A stretch of DNA of 64,000 nt from Heterotrichella gracilis (taxonomy: Eukaryota > Sar > Xanthophyceae > Tribonematales > Xanthonemataceae): the NCBI GenBank assembly GCA_032358255.1, contig JAULBX010023296.1, positions 1 through 64,000 of the forward strand, read 5' to 3'. The position numbers and the translations under genes were made by a program. Positions 1 to 10,654 of this stretch are shown one piece after another (positions within the stretch are counted from its first letter, which is position 1; each line of letters opens with the position of its first letter). Below the pieces are notes generated by a model. It was given only the letters and a program-made list of their open reading frames with translations. It was not told where the DNA came from and searched no databases.

Positions 1-900
1 TTTTCGCAAGGTAAGTTGTTATTTTTTAATCACAGAATAGGCTTTAAAATGCTCTTTGTTTCATGAAAAAATATTAAAGTATCATGAAGTTATGAGATTT
101 TGATTTCGGAAATTTTATAAAAACGGACATTTTCAAAAATGGCCGGTTTCAAACAACCACATTGAAATTTATCCTCGGGCGCGCAAAGGGTTAATTAGCA
201 GTATTGACAAACTTTCCTGTTTTTCAAAATTGTGATAATTAACATTTAGTTAAAAGACATTAATTAAGAACTTTAATTTCTACTTAATTTATTCATTGAG
301 CAGGTTTTATAATTATTTTCCTGTAATGTTGTATATAAACTTTGATTTGGATTGAATTTATTATATCCATCTAGACTCTATACACTACACTCTGATGATG
401 GATGACCTTTGGAAATTAAGGTCGAAATATATTAGTTTTGAATTATTTTGTTTTAGTATATTTCACAATTAAAATGATTAAGTTTATAACAATTTTATTC
501 ATTGTCAAACTATTTGTCCAAAAGAACATATTTCAACATATTAAAGAGAAACATGGACAAGAAACACTCAAAGCAAAAAAAAAAAGTTTCAAAAACTGAG
601 TTAACAACACGGGTAGCTGCCGGGCTAGTCGGTCAACGCGCTACGTTCGAGCGATCACGAAAGAAAGATACAAGATACATTTGAGCGCCGATCCACGATG
701 GACCATTTATTTTCAAGTTCATCGGGTGAACTTGCAAATTTTTTTGTCCGATTTACGAGCTATTTTTGGGGAATTTGCTGCATGTTGATTAGCGCCACGC
801 TGATCGAAAGATCGTAAGCTTAATCATGCTGGACAAGTCGATGATCAGCGATTTGTCGCCGACTTATTAGCGCAGAGGTGCGAACGCTCAAGAAGGTGAA
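1..900. other. AT-rich segment of unlike composition, no gene recognised
   Basis: This left-edge segment is strongly AT-rich and lacks the GC-rich exons, CATGCA runs and TTTAGGG motifs of the rest of the window. The only open frame (502-684, plus, TTG start, 60 codons, Lys-rich) resembles nothing I know. A CTGATGA ... GAAA motif with a stem lies at 391-430 and is discussed in the findings. The change to the Kelch gene occurs near 870-900. It could be a transposon end, a low-GC intergenic block or a foreign or chimeric stretch; sequence alone does not decide. Confidence 0.5.
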
Positions 901-945
901 TTAAAGTGCTTCCGCTGTTTACGGTTTGGGTTCTTTGGCTGCAAG

Positions 946-1861
946 GGTGTACTGTTTGGGTCTAATGGTCATGAGTACATGAGCCCCATGGAGCGACTGG
1001 ATCCCAGGGAGGGGAGATACCGGGAGGTGGGTGTAGGGGGTTGCGGGTGGTGGGGGGGGAGAGCAGCTCTTGAATTAAAGGGGGGTAGGGGGGTTACAAG
1101 GTTTACTGGCAATGGGGATGTGGGCGGCGTGGCTTTGGCGCTTAGGGTTTAGGGTTTTGGACCCTGCCGCTGCGCGATGTGCCAGCAGTGCTCTACTTTC
1201 ATGTACTAAATGCCAGGGTACATAGTTTTTGCACCCTAAACCCTGAAGCCACCCCACCCTAACCCTAAACCCCACCCGTCCCGCAGGTTGCGCCCATGCG
1301 CCACAAGCGCGGCAGCATCTCGCTGGTCACCCACCAGGACCGCCTGTACGCCATTGGCGGTTAACGTGTAGGGTTTAGGGTTTCGGACCCTGCCGCTGCG
1401 CGATGCGACAGGATGCCCTACCTTCGTGTACCTAAATATGGGCCACTAGTAGAATCACAATTTGAACCCTGAACCCTAAACCCTAAACCCCACCCACCCC
1501 ACAGGTTGCGCCCATGCGCGACAAGCGCGGCAGCATCTCGCTGGTCACCCACCAGGACCGCCTGTACGCCATGGGCGGCTACTGCCCCGAGGAGTTCCTG
1601 GACGTGGTGGAGGAGTACGAGCCCCGCATGGACAAGTGGCGCGACCTGGCCAGCATGGGCAGCTCGCGCGCCTATGGCGTGGCCGCGGCGCTGGCGGGCG
1701 GGATCTACGCGCTGGGCGGCATGAGTGGGAATTTGTTCAACACCACGGTGGAGCGGTACGACATCGGGGCGGACCGCTGGGAGGAGGTGGTTGTGCCGGA
1801 CGGCGAGGCGCGGCTGCAGCGCGCGTTCAGCGCGGTGGCGGTGGTGGAGGCGCTGGCGTGA
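946..1861 (+). CDS. Kelch-repeat protein, 3' part of gene
   Basis: Only the C-terminal part is recognisable. An exon ending at 1026 encodes part of a Kelch blade (SPMERLDP, then RYRE). The intron starts GTGGGT at 1027, and splicing to 1505 restores REVAPMRD in phase 0. The last exon, 1505-1861, encodes two further blades with the usual double Gly (YAMGG, YALGG) and the Tyr...Trp spacing (VERYDIGADRW), then stops with TGA. Kelch blades form beta-propellers that bind other proteins, often as substrate adaptors for ubiquitin ligases; nothing here shows the partner. An internal tandem duplication gives a second, dead copy of the last exon's start at 1287-1362, which runs into TAA after the double Gly. 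Upstream the frame stays open to about 904, but the 5' end of the gene is not seen before the AT-rich segment, so the gene may be truncated at a junction. Confidence 0.75.
1143..1580 (+). repeat. ~218-bp tandem duplication inside the Kelch gene
   Basis: The block 1143-1362 (TTTAGGG-like tract, intron end, first 76 nt of the exon) is repeated at about 1366-1580. The exon starts at 1287 and 1505 match almost perfectly over 76 nt. Each copy carries the phrase GACCCTGCCGCTGCGCGATG next to TTTAGGG motifs. Confidence 0.85.
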
Positions 1862-3458
1862 TGGGGAGGAAATGGGTTTGGGTGCGGTGCTCTCGGGGGG
1901 CATGTGCGCGCTGGAGGGCATCTGACTGTTCTACATTGTGGTGGAGGTATGGTCTTGTGGTGAGAGTGCAGGGAGTTGGATGTGCCGGGCAGTGGGATAG
2001 GGAGGCAGCTGGGTTCTGTGCAGTGTTGGTGATTGTGCTGGAGCGTGAGGATTTGGAGGCGCGGCATGTGTATGGGTTTTCAGCGGACAGCTGCGCTGTG
2101 CAAGCGCACTGCAATTCTCGACAGAAAGTAATTTGTTCTGCCAAACTCTGTGTGCTTGAAGATTGAAATGTAGGCACGTGCAGGCTGTGTTTTGGAAAGG
2201 GTTCACAGAGGTTCTCTTGTCCCCTCCGACGCTTCATGCATAATGCCTGCTACCCCCGCCTGTGAAGTTCTGTTAGAAATTAGTGCCTTACAATGACTGG
2301 GATGGCGTAGTCGTTGTGTACAGGGGAATCAGTAACCCATGTCTTCGTTCTAGTAAAGGGCGGAGAGTGTGCTCAGTTTGTGCGTTTTGTTGCTGCAGTT
2401 CTGCAAGCCTACACTTGTCTTGCAGCTGCAGTTGCCAATTGCACATGCCTGGTCCCATCTGGCGCCGCTGCCCTACAGGGTTTCTTTGTATGGCACCCTT
2501 GGTCTAGGATTAGACCCAGTGCACACATGCCCTGCACAAGTTGCCTGGTGGACTGTGCAGGTTGCGGCGGGTCACAGCCATGAATTTTAGTCTTGGCGTG
2601 GGCTTAGTCTACAGCCCTGTAGACGGGTTGTGTATAGAGCCACGCCAAGCCTTGCCCGTGCCTTGCCTTGCCAGGCCCCCTGCCTAGCCAGTGACTCGTG
2701 GCAGCACCATGGTTGTAGCCATGGCACAGCAACATTGCAACTATGGCTTGACCTCCGTTGTGGCACCAGGAACCACCACCAGGTTAAGTGGGTATTGTAC
2801 CGATAGGGGACACTGTCCTATAGGAATATATTGAGGCGCATGGTGACGAGGCGTTGGCACATGGCCAAAACCGGGGGCCATCAGCTACTGGGCAGGTGGT
2901 GACATGTGTACCCAACAATCATTGATTTTCACGACATTCGAACTGCAACGGCTCGGCCGAATTGCCGGTATCAAAAGTTCCCATCACCGCGGAGTGCAAC
3001 TGGCTGGCTGTGAACAGCGAGCGAGCATGGTCGCACATGCATGCATGCATGCATCTTGCAATGTTGGCTAGCCAGATGCCCCTCTACTGAGGTACAAGGT
3101 GCCATTTCCCTTTCTGTCTCCTTTACTAAACTCACGTATCAGTACCACAAATGACGTACCAGGTCGCGGCTTGCAGATATTCAAAACGCTGAGCTGTTGA
3201 CCCCTGCGCTATGCGGAAGCAGCCTCCTATTGACCGACCTTCTGCGCAAGTGCGCCCAACTTGGCAAAAACTTACGGGCGCGTGCGTCCTAGCTGCTTAC
3301 ACCCCTGTTTTCTTCCCTATTACTTCTCGACGGTCGATGCCTATATAATAGCATTATGGACGTCTTCTCAAAGCATCTACCTACTTTCGCCTTCCACTCT
3401 CGAGTCCAACCCACCTTCTCGCTTCCGACTAGCTTTCGAAAGACTCAAACTTTCCGAC
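1862..3458. other. Intergenic region
   Basis: This holds the 3' flank of the Kelch gene and the upstream region of the first LEA-like gene. No coding exon is recognised. A TGCATGCA run lies at about 3037-3054 and a TATA-like CTATATAATA at 3341-3350, about 110 nt before the ATG. Confidence 0.6.
3341..3350 (+). promoter_or_regulatory. TATA-like box of LEA-like gene 1
   Basis: CTATATAATA lies about 110 nt upstream of the ATG at 3459. The position suits a TATA box with a 5' UTR of roughly 80 nt. No transcript evidence. Confidence 0.45.
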
Positions 3459-4400
3459 ATGGTAAGTGCCTAGCCAACTGTGTATGCATTAGCAAACTTT
3501 AAGCACTTGGCACAACGGTTCACCCTACTGTTGAGTGTTTGGAATAGTGTTTGCACCATCACTAGTGAAAATATATTCGTCTGTGTATTCAATATGGTGC
3601 TGCGTATTTAGCTAGCGTATACCATGCAGGCTCGTAGCTTTTATGACCTTGTACGGTACTGGCGATAGGTTAGCTATCGAGGCTGTATTTGTAGCTTCTG
3701 CAGCATGGTCGTGGGGTACATGGGGAATCACAGTATTTCTCTAAACAGGCTCATTGTAGCTGCACTCTTGTGGTGTCTAGTGTGAAGTTATTAGCCGCTA
3801 GATATGCCTCCCACCCCTCAACCCCCGCCCTCACCCACCCTTCCCCCCACCCATCCACCTCCCAGCCTTAACCTTTTCCTTCCCCACCCCTTGCAGGACG
3901 CCGCCAAGAACGCCGTGCACAAGGTCAAGGAGTACATCCCAGGCACTGAGGAGCACAAGGTTGCCAAGGCTGTGGACAACGTGACCCCCGGGGGCCATGG
4001 CGTGCACAACAAGGGTGGCATCGGCGGCACAGCCCTGGGCGCAGGCCACACCCACAACAACGCAGGCGGCATCGCCCAGCACATCCCAGGAACTGAGGCC
4101 AACAAGCACGCCACCGGGGACTACCGCTCCACCGCTGACAAAGTGAAGGTAAGAAACTTTGTTACACAGATCTACCCTTCCAGCCCAGCATGCTTTGACC
4201 TGGTTGAACAAGTGTCAGTGCTATGGGGTTGAAGGGGGAGAGCAGCGATGTTGTGGGTGGGACAGGTCTACATGCCCTGTTATTCCACTAAAATCCATTG
4301 GATGATAAGTGCTAATGGATGATAAGTGTTAATCAAGTTTCTCTTTCCTTCTGTGCAGGCGCAAGTGCCAGGCACCACTGAGTACAAGATCCACCACTAA
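3459..4400 (+). CDS. LEA/dehydrin-like stress protein 1
   Basis: Three exons: 3459-3461 (the ATG alone, followed at once by GTAAGT), 3897-4148 and 4359-4400; phases close and give 98 residues. The protein is hydrophilic and rich in Gly, His and Lys, with no hydrophobic segment. It carries three copies of a short module: YIPGTEEHK near the N terminus, HIPGTEANK in the middle and VPGTTEYK at the C terminus, with a Gly/His/Asn linker between. Its composition resembles late-embryogenesis-abundant and dehydrin-like proteins that protect membranes or proteins during drying or cold, but I cannot assign a specific LEA family. A paralogue follows at 5808-7822 with the same exon plan, showing tandem duplication. 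The start is chosen because only the ATG next to the splice donor links in phase to the exon-2 frame. Function is inferred from composition. Confidence 0.75.
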
Positions 4401-5807
4401 GCCATTGCAAGCTTGCAAGCGCAATCTTTGACATTACCTTCTTACCTGGTTGAGGAGGATAAAGCAAACGCTTTGTTGGGCCAATCATAACTACCATTAT
4501 GTAGCAGTAGAGTTTGCCACAGGGAAAATAATGCAGTACCACTTGGACTTTTTCTGTTGACGAGTGTGATACATCATCTTCTCTTGTTGCGTGCGCACGT
4601 TGTGTATCTGTTTTTCTACCTGTTTATGGGTGTTTTGATGAATTATGCTTGTATCAATCGTGTGCTTGTATGCTACGTTATGAATATGCCTACGGCATAT
4701 TGATGGGGACATGTCACTTTGTGATCTGTCTGACAATGTAATATATTCAAAATACTTATAAGCTTGAAATAAGCATTATTAACGCGTGAAAACATGAGTT
4801 AGAAAATTTCGCAACTGCATCCTGATGAAGTCAATTGCATATTGCAACAAACTATACACATCTTAATACATGGTGTTGGCCATAAAACATGCAGGCTGCT
4901 TGAGCATCATGGCATGGAGGAGGTTGCATAACAAATCTTGGCAAGTGGGAGGTTGTGCATACAGTGTGCAATCCTCGTGAAGCTCTGGCGCTGCATCTGT
5001 CAACATGCAGTTTGTTGCACAACCCCAATGCATATGCATGACACATGCAATTTGGCATGACATTGTCCTACAACATATGCAGGGGGAAAAGGTTGAAGCA
5101 TAGTTCAGCATGGTGCAGTGCATGCCATGGCACTAAAAACATCTAGCTGGCAATTTTATGTACGGCAAGAAATGCTAATAATGCAAAATACAAGTCGTGA
5201 TGGTTGTCAGGTGGGGTAGTCAACCCATTGCAACCTCCAAGGGCTGAGAAGCTTTTACCATCCAGGTGTTGATGTTATCAATTCCATAATATGATGATAC
5301 GAATGAACTCATGCACTACTGTGCACAGGGATGTTTAGAGGCTGTGCTGTAGTAGCTAGCCAGGGTCTCATGAAGGTCTGCAGCTTTGGACAAAACCCTA
5401 ATCCTCTTGACTCAAGAGACCCCTACAAAGGGTTCATGCAGGGGTTCTGGAAAAAGCACTCGAGTGAATCTGGTTGAATCTGGATGCTGGTTGAACCATG
5501 GTGCGTAGCTGCGGGGCCCCTACCTAGATAAGGGTCATGGCTGACGTATGAAACCCTGACGAGGCAAAAGCCAGTTGTTGCTGCAGCAGGGTCGCAGCTA
5601 CGGCCAAGTGGCACGCTGACGAGGCAGCTTTTCACCAGCACCTGCAAGTAGCAGCACGACGACTATAAAGGGCTACCCAAAGAACTCTTGGGCTTTAAAA
5701 GCAACTAGCTGTCCTCTACGTATCTTCGTCACGCTGTGAAGACATCGGAAGCAAGCTTAACCATCATCATTGAGTAGAGGAGTTCGACTCTCAAGACATC
5801 AACCACC
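4401..5807. other. Intergenic region between the two LEA-like genes
   Basis: Contains the 3' UTR of gene 1 and the promoter of gene 2, including CTATAAAGG at 5663-5671. No coding exon is seen. Confidence 0.6.
5663..5671 (+). promoter_or_regulatory. TATA-like box of LEA-like gene 2
   Basis: CTATAAAGG lies about 140 nt before the ATG at 5808, a spacing similar to that in the paralogue upstream. Confidence 0.4.
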
Positions 5808-7822
5808 ATGGTAAGCTAGCCTGCACTTGGTGCCACTCGAGACCTTTGCTCCAAGAGGTGCGGCAAAAACTCTGGACGTTTCGAACCGAAATTCCTGTGC
5901 TTTTACTGAAGTTGAAACCATAAATGCCTGGATAGTATACCGTGCAGCCAGTTCGCAAAAGGGCCAAGGCATCATTGCCTGGTAGCTCAAGGGCTAGGCA
6001 CGGCTTTCAGGTGCTGCGCATGCAGTTGCTGGCTGTTACCAGCTCTGGTGCTCAGCGTCTGCCATGTCGTGAAAGGGGTCAAAAGCCATTGCACACTGAA
6101 CACTGTGCGAGCAGCCCCTTTTTTATTACCATTTGAAAGCCTTTGTGTCAATGCATGCAAATGCACTCTTGATCAGTACACACGCCTCACACGGGTATGC
6201 AGTTCCTAGATCGCAGGAAAATATAATTTGCGCCTCAATTTCCAGTATTATTTTGCCATGCCTGCAATTACTGTGGTACCCCAATCGCGTAGCAAATGAC
6301 TCCCAGTCACACCCCTGTTCCTCGCCTGTAGGATACCGCCAGGGCTGCCGCACAGAAGGCCAAGGAGTACATCCCTGGGACTGAGGAGCACAGGATTTCC
6401 TCGGAGGCGCAGCAGGCAGGGGGGGACCTGACAGGGGGAGTCACCCACGGGGGGATCCCCGGGGCAGGCATGGGCACTGGGACCGGCACTGGCATGGGGA
6501 CGGGTATGTATGGACACTGCCAATGGTTGTGTCCATGGGGGCTTGTCAGCATTATCAAATCATTCTGCGCCTTGTGACACCCATGGACTTGGTAAATACA
6601 TGCCAGAATATGCAGCGGAATTGTGTTCATCATAATAATGTTGGATTTGCATTGGTGCATGCACTATGGCCCACGATGGGTGGCCATTGCAGTGGTTGTG
6701 ATATTTTAGCATGGTAGAACTAGTTTGCATTAGCAACAATGCAGGCAACATCATGGAATGGCAGTCATCATTGTACATTGTTAGCGCATGCAGTGGAATT
6801 CGGTTACATCACCATATTCCACTGCACGCCGCTAGCAATATTGTACTGCGCAAATGAGCCTGTCCACCCTACTAGGCCCATATGCTTATGTATGCGCCGC
6901 GCGTGTACAGCGATCATATGATATGGTATAGCATGCAGTCATGGTGGGGTTATGCTTCAAACATTGCATCAGCCCAAATTGATTGTGCTCATGCAACGTT
7001 TGAAGTGTAACAGCACAATGACTGCATCCTCTACTATATCAGATGATCTACCACAATGGTGGCATGCCAATGCGTTGGTATAATCATGTACCCATGTTCT
7101 GTGTGTACATTGCATACTTGCAGCTGGCAGCAAGCTTGTCTAGGCGTCATGCAGTGATTTCACCATACTGCCTCTACATTTTGCAGCCCACCACACCGGC
7201 ACCACTGGTATGGGGGACACCGGCACCACTGGCATGACCGGCACCGGCATGGGCGCCACTGGCATGGGTGGCACTGGGCTGGGGGGTGCTGGCTACGGCA
7301 CTGGCCACGGCGTGAGCCACACCACCGCTGGCACTGGCCAGGGCGGTGTTGCTCAGTACATCCCTGGGACTGAGGCGCACAAGGAGGCCACTGGGGATAC
7401 CCGCTCCACCATGGAGAAGGTCAAGGTAGGCACCTGGGTTACATGTATCATACACTGACCTTGGTGCCGCAACCGCAACAGGCTGGCAATTCTAGCTGTT
7501 ATAAAAATTTAATCATCAGACCAAAATCCAGTGCAATGTGCAGCGAGCAACATAAGCTAAACCTTTGTAAAGGTGTGCTGTGCGTGTTAGTAGAACCCCA
7601 CTGCCACAAATATTACGTGCAATTGACTGTGGACAGATACACAGTGCATTGAGCTTGCTGAACAAAATAGCCGTACAACAGCACAGCAACTGTTACAGTA
7701 ACTGCATAACTATGTAGTAATTTAAGGCTGGCCCACACAAATAGAGCATTGACTAACTAATGTGCAATTCCTGCCTACAGGAGCATGTCCCCGGGACCCA
7801 GCAGTACCGTGAGACTCACTAA
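5808..7822 (+). CDS. LEA/dehydrin-like stress protein 2
   Basis: Four exons: 5808-5810 (again only the ATG, then GTAAGC), 6332-6503, 7187-7425 and 7781-7822; phases 0, 1 and 0 close and give 151 residues. It begins like its neighbour (AKEYIPGTEEH), has a longer Gly/Thr/Met repeat region made of TGTGMG-like units, a second module YIPGTEAHK followed by EATGDTRST, and a C-terminal VPGTQQYR. It is hydrophilic with no signal peptide or membrane segment, so cytosolic or nuclear. Compared with gene 1, one extra intron splits the enlarged Gly-rich linker, suggesting that linker expansion followed duplication. A protective role in desiccation or cold is inferred from composition only. Confidence 0.75.
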
Positions 7823-8268
7823 GCTCCCTACAGATTATTCTGGCAGCGGCAAAATGAGAAGAAAGTAAAGTCCAACATCGGGAAAGAAAAAGTGTGAACA
7901 GTAAAGACCCATGCATGTTGTTGCTCTGAATGATGTCTACATAAATTTTTATGTTTTATGAACTTTGCGCTATGCGTACATGTTGTACAAGACGATGTTG
8001 GGCCAGTGCCAAGGCCTGGCCATGCTGTGAAAAACTGCTTTGCTTGTTGCGTAATGCGCAAATTGTCAACACTGAATGGTTCTGTTGCGTTCTGTGGGAC
8101 TGAGTTTGTAATACAAGTCTATTAATACGCTACATGATAAAATTGTCGTTGACCGCTTGAGCAGTCTTCAGATCGAAGTGCATAATGGCAGCTAAGCTGA
8201 AGGCATGCTCCTTCAAAAAGACACCCGACAGGGTGGCAAACTGTGTCATTCCACCATCATACGCCACT
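7823..8268. other. Convergent 3' region
   Basis: The 3' flanks of LEA-like gene 2 (plus) and kinase-like gene 1 (minus) meet here. Nothing else is recognised. Confidence 0.5.
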
Positions 8269-10654
8269 TTAAGTAGCTGATGTACTTCCAAACAATGCAT
8301 TGCTGCTCTGGTTGAGCACCTGCAAAGCCTGGCGTGCTGTGGGCCTGGCAAGTGGGTCGTGGCTCAAGCACTGCTGCACCAGCTCCAGCACTGCTGTGGG
8401 GCAATCCTTGGGTGCCTCAAGCGGCAGTAGGCGCTCCTGCCGCCTCTCAACCAGCTGGCCCGAGGCGATGCTGTGCAGCACCACCCCAAAGCTGTACATG
8501 TCTGCGGAGGTGCTTGCACCGCTGCCCAGCAATGCTTCTGGAGCCACATGCGCATAGACACCTGCGTGCAGAGCATTGACTAAGGAATTCGGGTTCAGGG
8601 TGGAGAAATTATGTATTTGCACAGGCGCATAGGATGGGCACAAATTATCTATGAACTATGCATGGCCTTGTCTGCCCCAGCAGTGCTTCTGGGGCCACAT
8701 GTGCATAAGACACTGGTGGATGGCATTGTCTGATTGGGAAAGGTGGAGGTGCTACCAGGAGCAGACACAGCTCCTGATGATCAAGTGTGCAGTTCCTGGC
8801 TAGCATAAATACTGTATCTGAAGACAGCGTACCTTGCAGAAGCATCTCCCAAAGAAATTGAATGCAAAACTGCTCCATAGATGACTGCAAGTCATGGCAG
8901 GTATCTATGTGCGAGGGTTGCACTGGAAAACTTCACTTGCACCCTGGTGCCCTCCCCTCTCACCTGACACTGTACCAAAACGAACATCCTGTGTGTGAGT
9001 AACACTCCAGACCTGGACCCTGTCGCCCCATTTCTCACCTCATCCCTCCTTAAGGGCGAATGATATTATTTTGCCAAGCACAACCCATGGAAATGCTTTT
9101 CCGCCCAATAGCATATTTTCGCAAAGCGCAGCCCGTACCTGGACCACGTGCCTCTGCCACATGCACTGCACCTGCCGGCACCACAGCTGCCAGGCCCAAG
9201 CTCGCCAGCTTCACGTCCGCAAGGTCCCTGCCCAGCAAGATGTTGCTTGGCCTGAGGTCCATGTGGATCACCTTGCGCATGTGTAGGTAGGCGAGGCCTT
9301 GGGCAACGCCCATAGCCACAACCTGGCCGCTGTACATGTGGAACGTGGCTGGAATTAGTCTACCTGATCAAGAGGCGTGTGCGAGTTGAGATGTGGGAAG
9401 TATATGCGTATGCCTATTTAGTGGCTTGCACATGCAGATGCATGCAGCCATGGCCGTCTGACACAGGAGAGGGACAGCTGGCTGTGGGATGGTAGCAGTA
9501 GGTATGGTGCAGGGTGCAGCGGCATGCGGCCCACACAGGGGTGTGATTGAAGCAGCAAATCAACACTTTGACACTAATTCCCATCGATCCTGACACCGAT
9601 TGCTGTATTGCAAGCACAAGGCATTTATAAGCTACATCACAGGTTAGCGCACACCCTAATCATTCAGTCATATATTTGTTTTTAAGAATGTTCAGTTATT
9701 AATCCGTGTAAATGATATAGTGGTTTGCAAACATTGCATCACCCATGCGATCAATATCCTTCCCACAGGGATGCGAGGCGCACCCGTTGTACCACCTCAG
9801 CCCTTTGGCCAGCGCCCTGCCCAAGTCACCCCCAGGCATGTGCTCCATCACCAGCGCCACCTGGCCGTCGACGCACAGTGCCCCAAACAGGGTCACCACC
9901 CGTACATTGTGCAGCCTGCGCAGTATCGCCAGCTCGTGCTGCAGCCGGTGGGTGCTGTCGGGGCTTGGGTGGGGCACCTTCACTGCCACCTCCTGGAGAC
10001 CGTTCCACAGGCCGAAATAGACCTGGAAGGTGTGGCAAGGGTGAGTTGAGTTGGGTGTGTGGCTGCCTGAAACTTTGATTGGTAACCTTATAACCTGACA
10101 TATGAGTAAGGTGGGTGGCGTTGGGCTGTGTGGATCTGTTGCCATGGTGCTTTGTCCAGCACATCCCCATGTGTGCATTGACCAGGTGGCCAGAATAGAG
10201 GGAGCTATCCTTGGTATACCGGAGAGCAGATTAGACACAGACAAGGTGACTATACAACAGCAACAGGCGCATGGAACCCCACCCCGCTCACCTCAGCCAC
10301 CATTCCTTTGCCCAAGCACTGTGGGAACCCATCCGTGCCTTTGAACAGCTCTATCTCACTTTCCTCCAGCAACCACTCCGTGGCAACTGCCTCCACTGCG
10401 TGTTCACACTCGCTTGAGCCAGCCGCCTCCGCACGAAAGCTATCTGAGGACCCTCTGGAATCGCTGCTTGAAGTCAGGGGGGGTAGCATGGATACCCTGT
10501 TGCTCGACTCTGAAGCTGAGGAGGAACTCGACAGTCGCAGGTAGTTGTGCAGCGCCCAGTGCTCCACGTCCCTGTGCAGAGCGTTGCTAGCTGTGTTCCG
10601 ATCAAAAGCTGGGTTCACAGGGCTTACAGGGCTTGCAGGACTTGCAGAGTCCAT
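8269..10654 (-). CDS. TKL-type protein kinase-like protein 1, altered DFG motif
   Basis: Four exons on the minus strand: 10654-10292, 10022-9784, 9329-9139 and 8561-8269; phases close and give 361 residues. Residues 1-95 are Ser-rich and low complexity. The kinase domain follows, with a glycine loop (LGKGMVAEVYFG), VAVK lysine (about 136), catalytic loop HMDLRPSN (223-230) and an APE motif (VAPEALLG). The DFG triplet is SLG (244-246), so the metal-binding Asp is lost, and HRD is HMD. This predicts weak or absent catalysis, perhaps a scaffold or regulator. The tandem neighbour at 12.5-14.8 kb has identical intron phases and an equal-length third exon (191 nt), hence a duplication. No signal peptide or membrane segment is visible. 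Intron 3 holds a copy of the start of exon 4 at 8673-8713. Confidence 0.85.
8673..8713 (-). repeat. Copy of the start of kinase-1 exon 4 in the preceding intron
   Basis: On the minus strand this stretch repeats the first ~40 nt of exon 4 (encoding YAHVAPEALLG) with a few changes. It lies in intron 3, about 110 nt before the true exon. An alternative acceptor or a decayed tandem copy. Confidence 0.75.

Noticed and set aside
3818-4211. Open frames on the minus strand across LEA-like gene 1
   Set aside because: They mirror the GC-rich exon; the plus-strand exons have splice sites, phase closure and a paralogue with the same plan.
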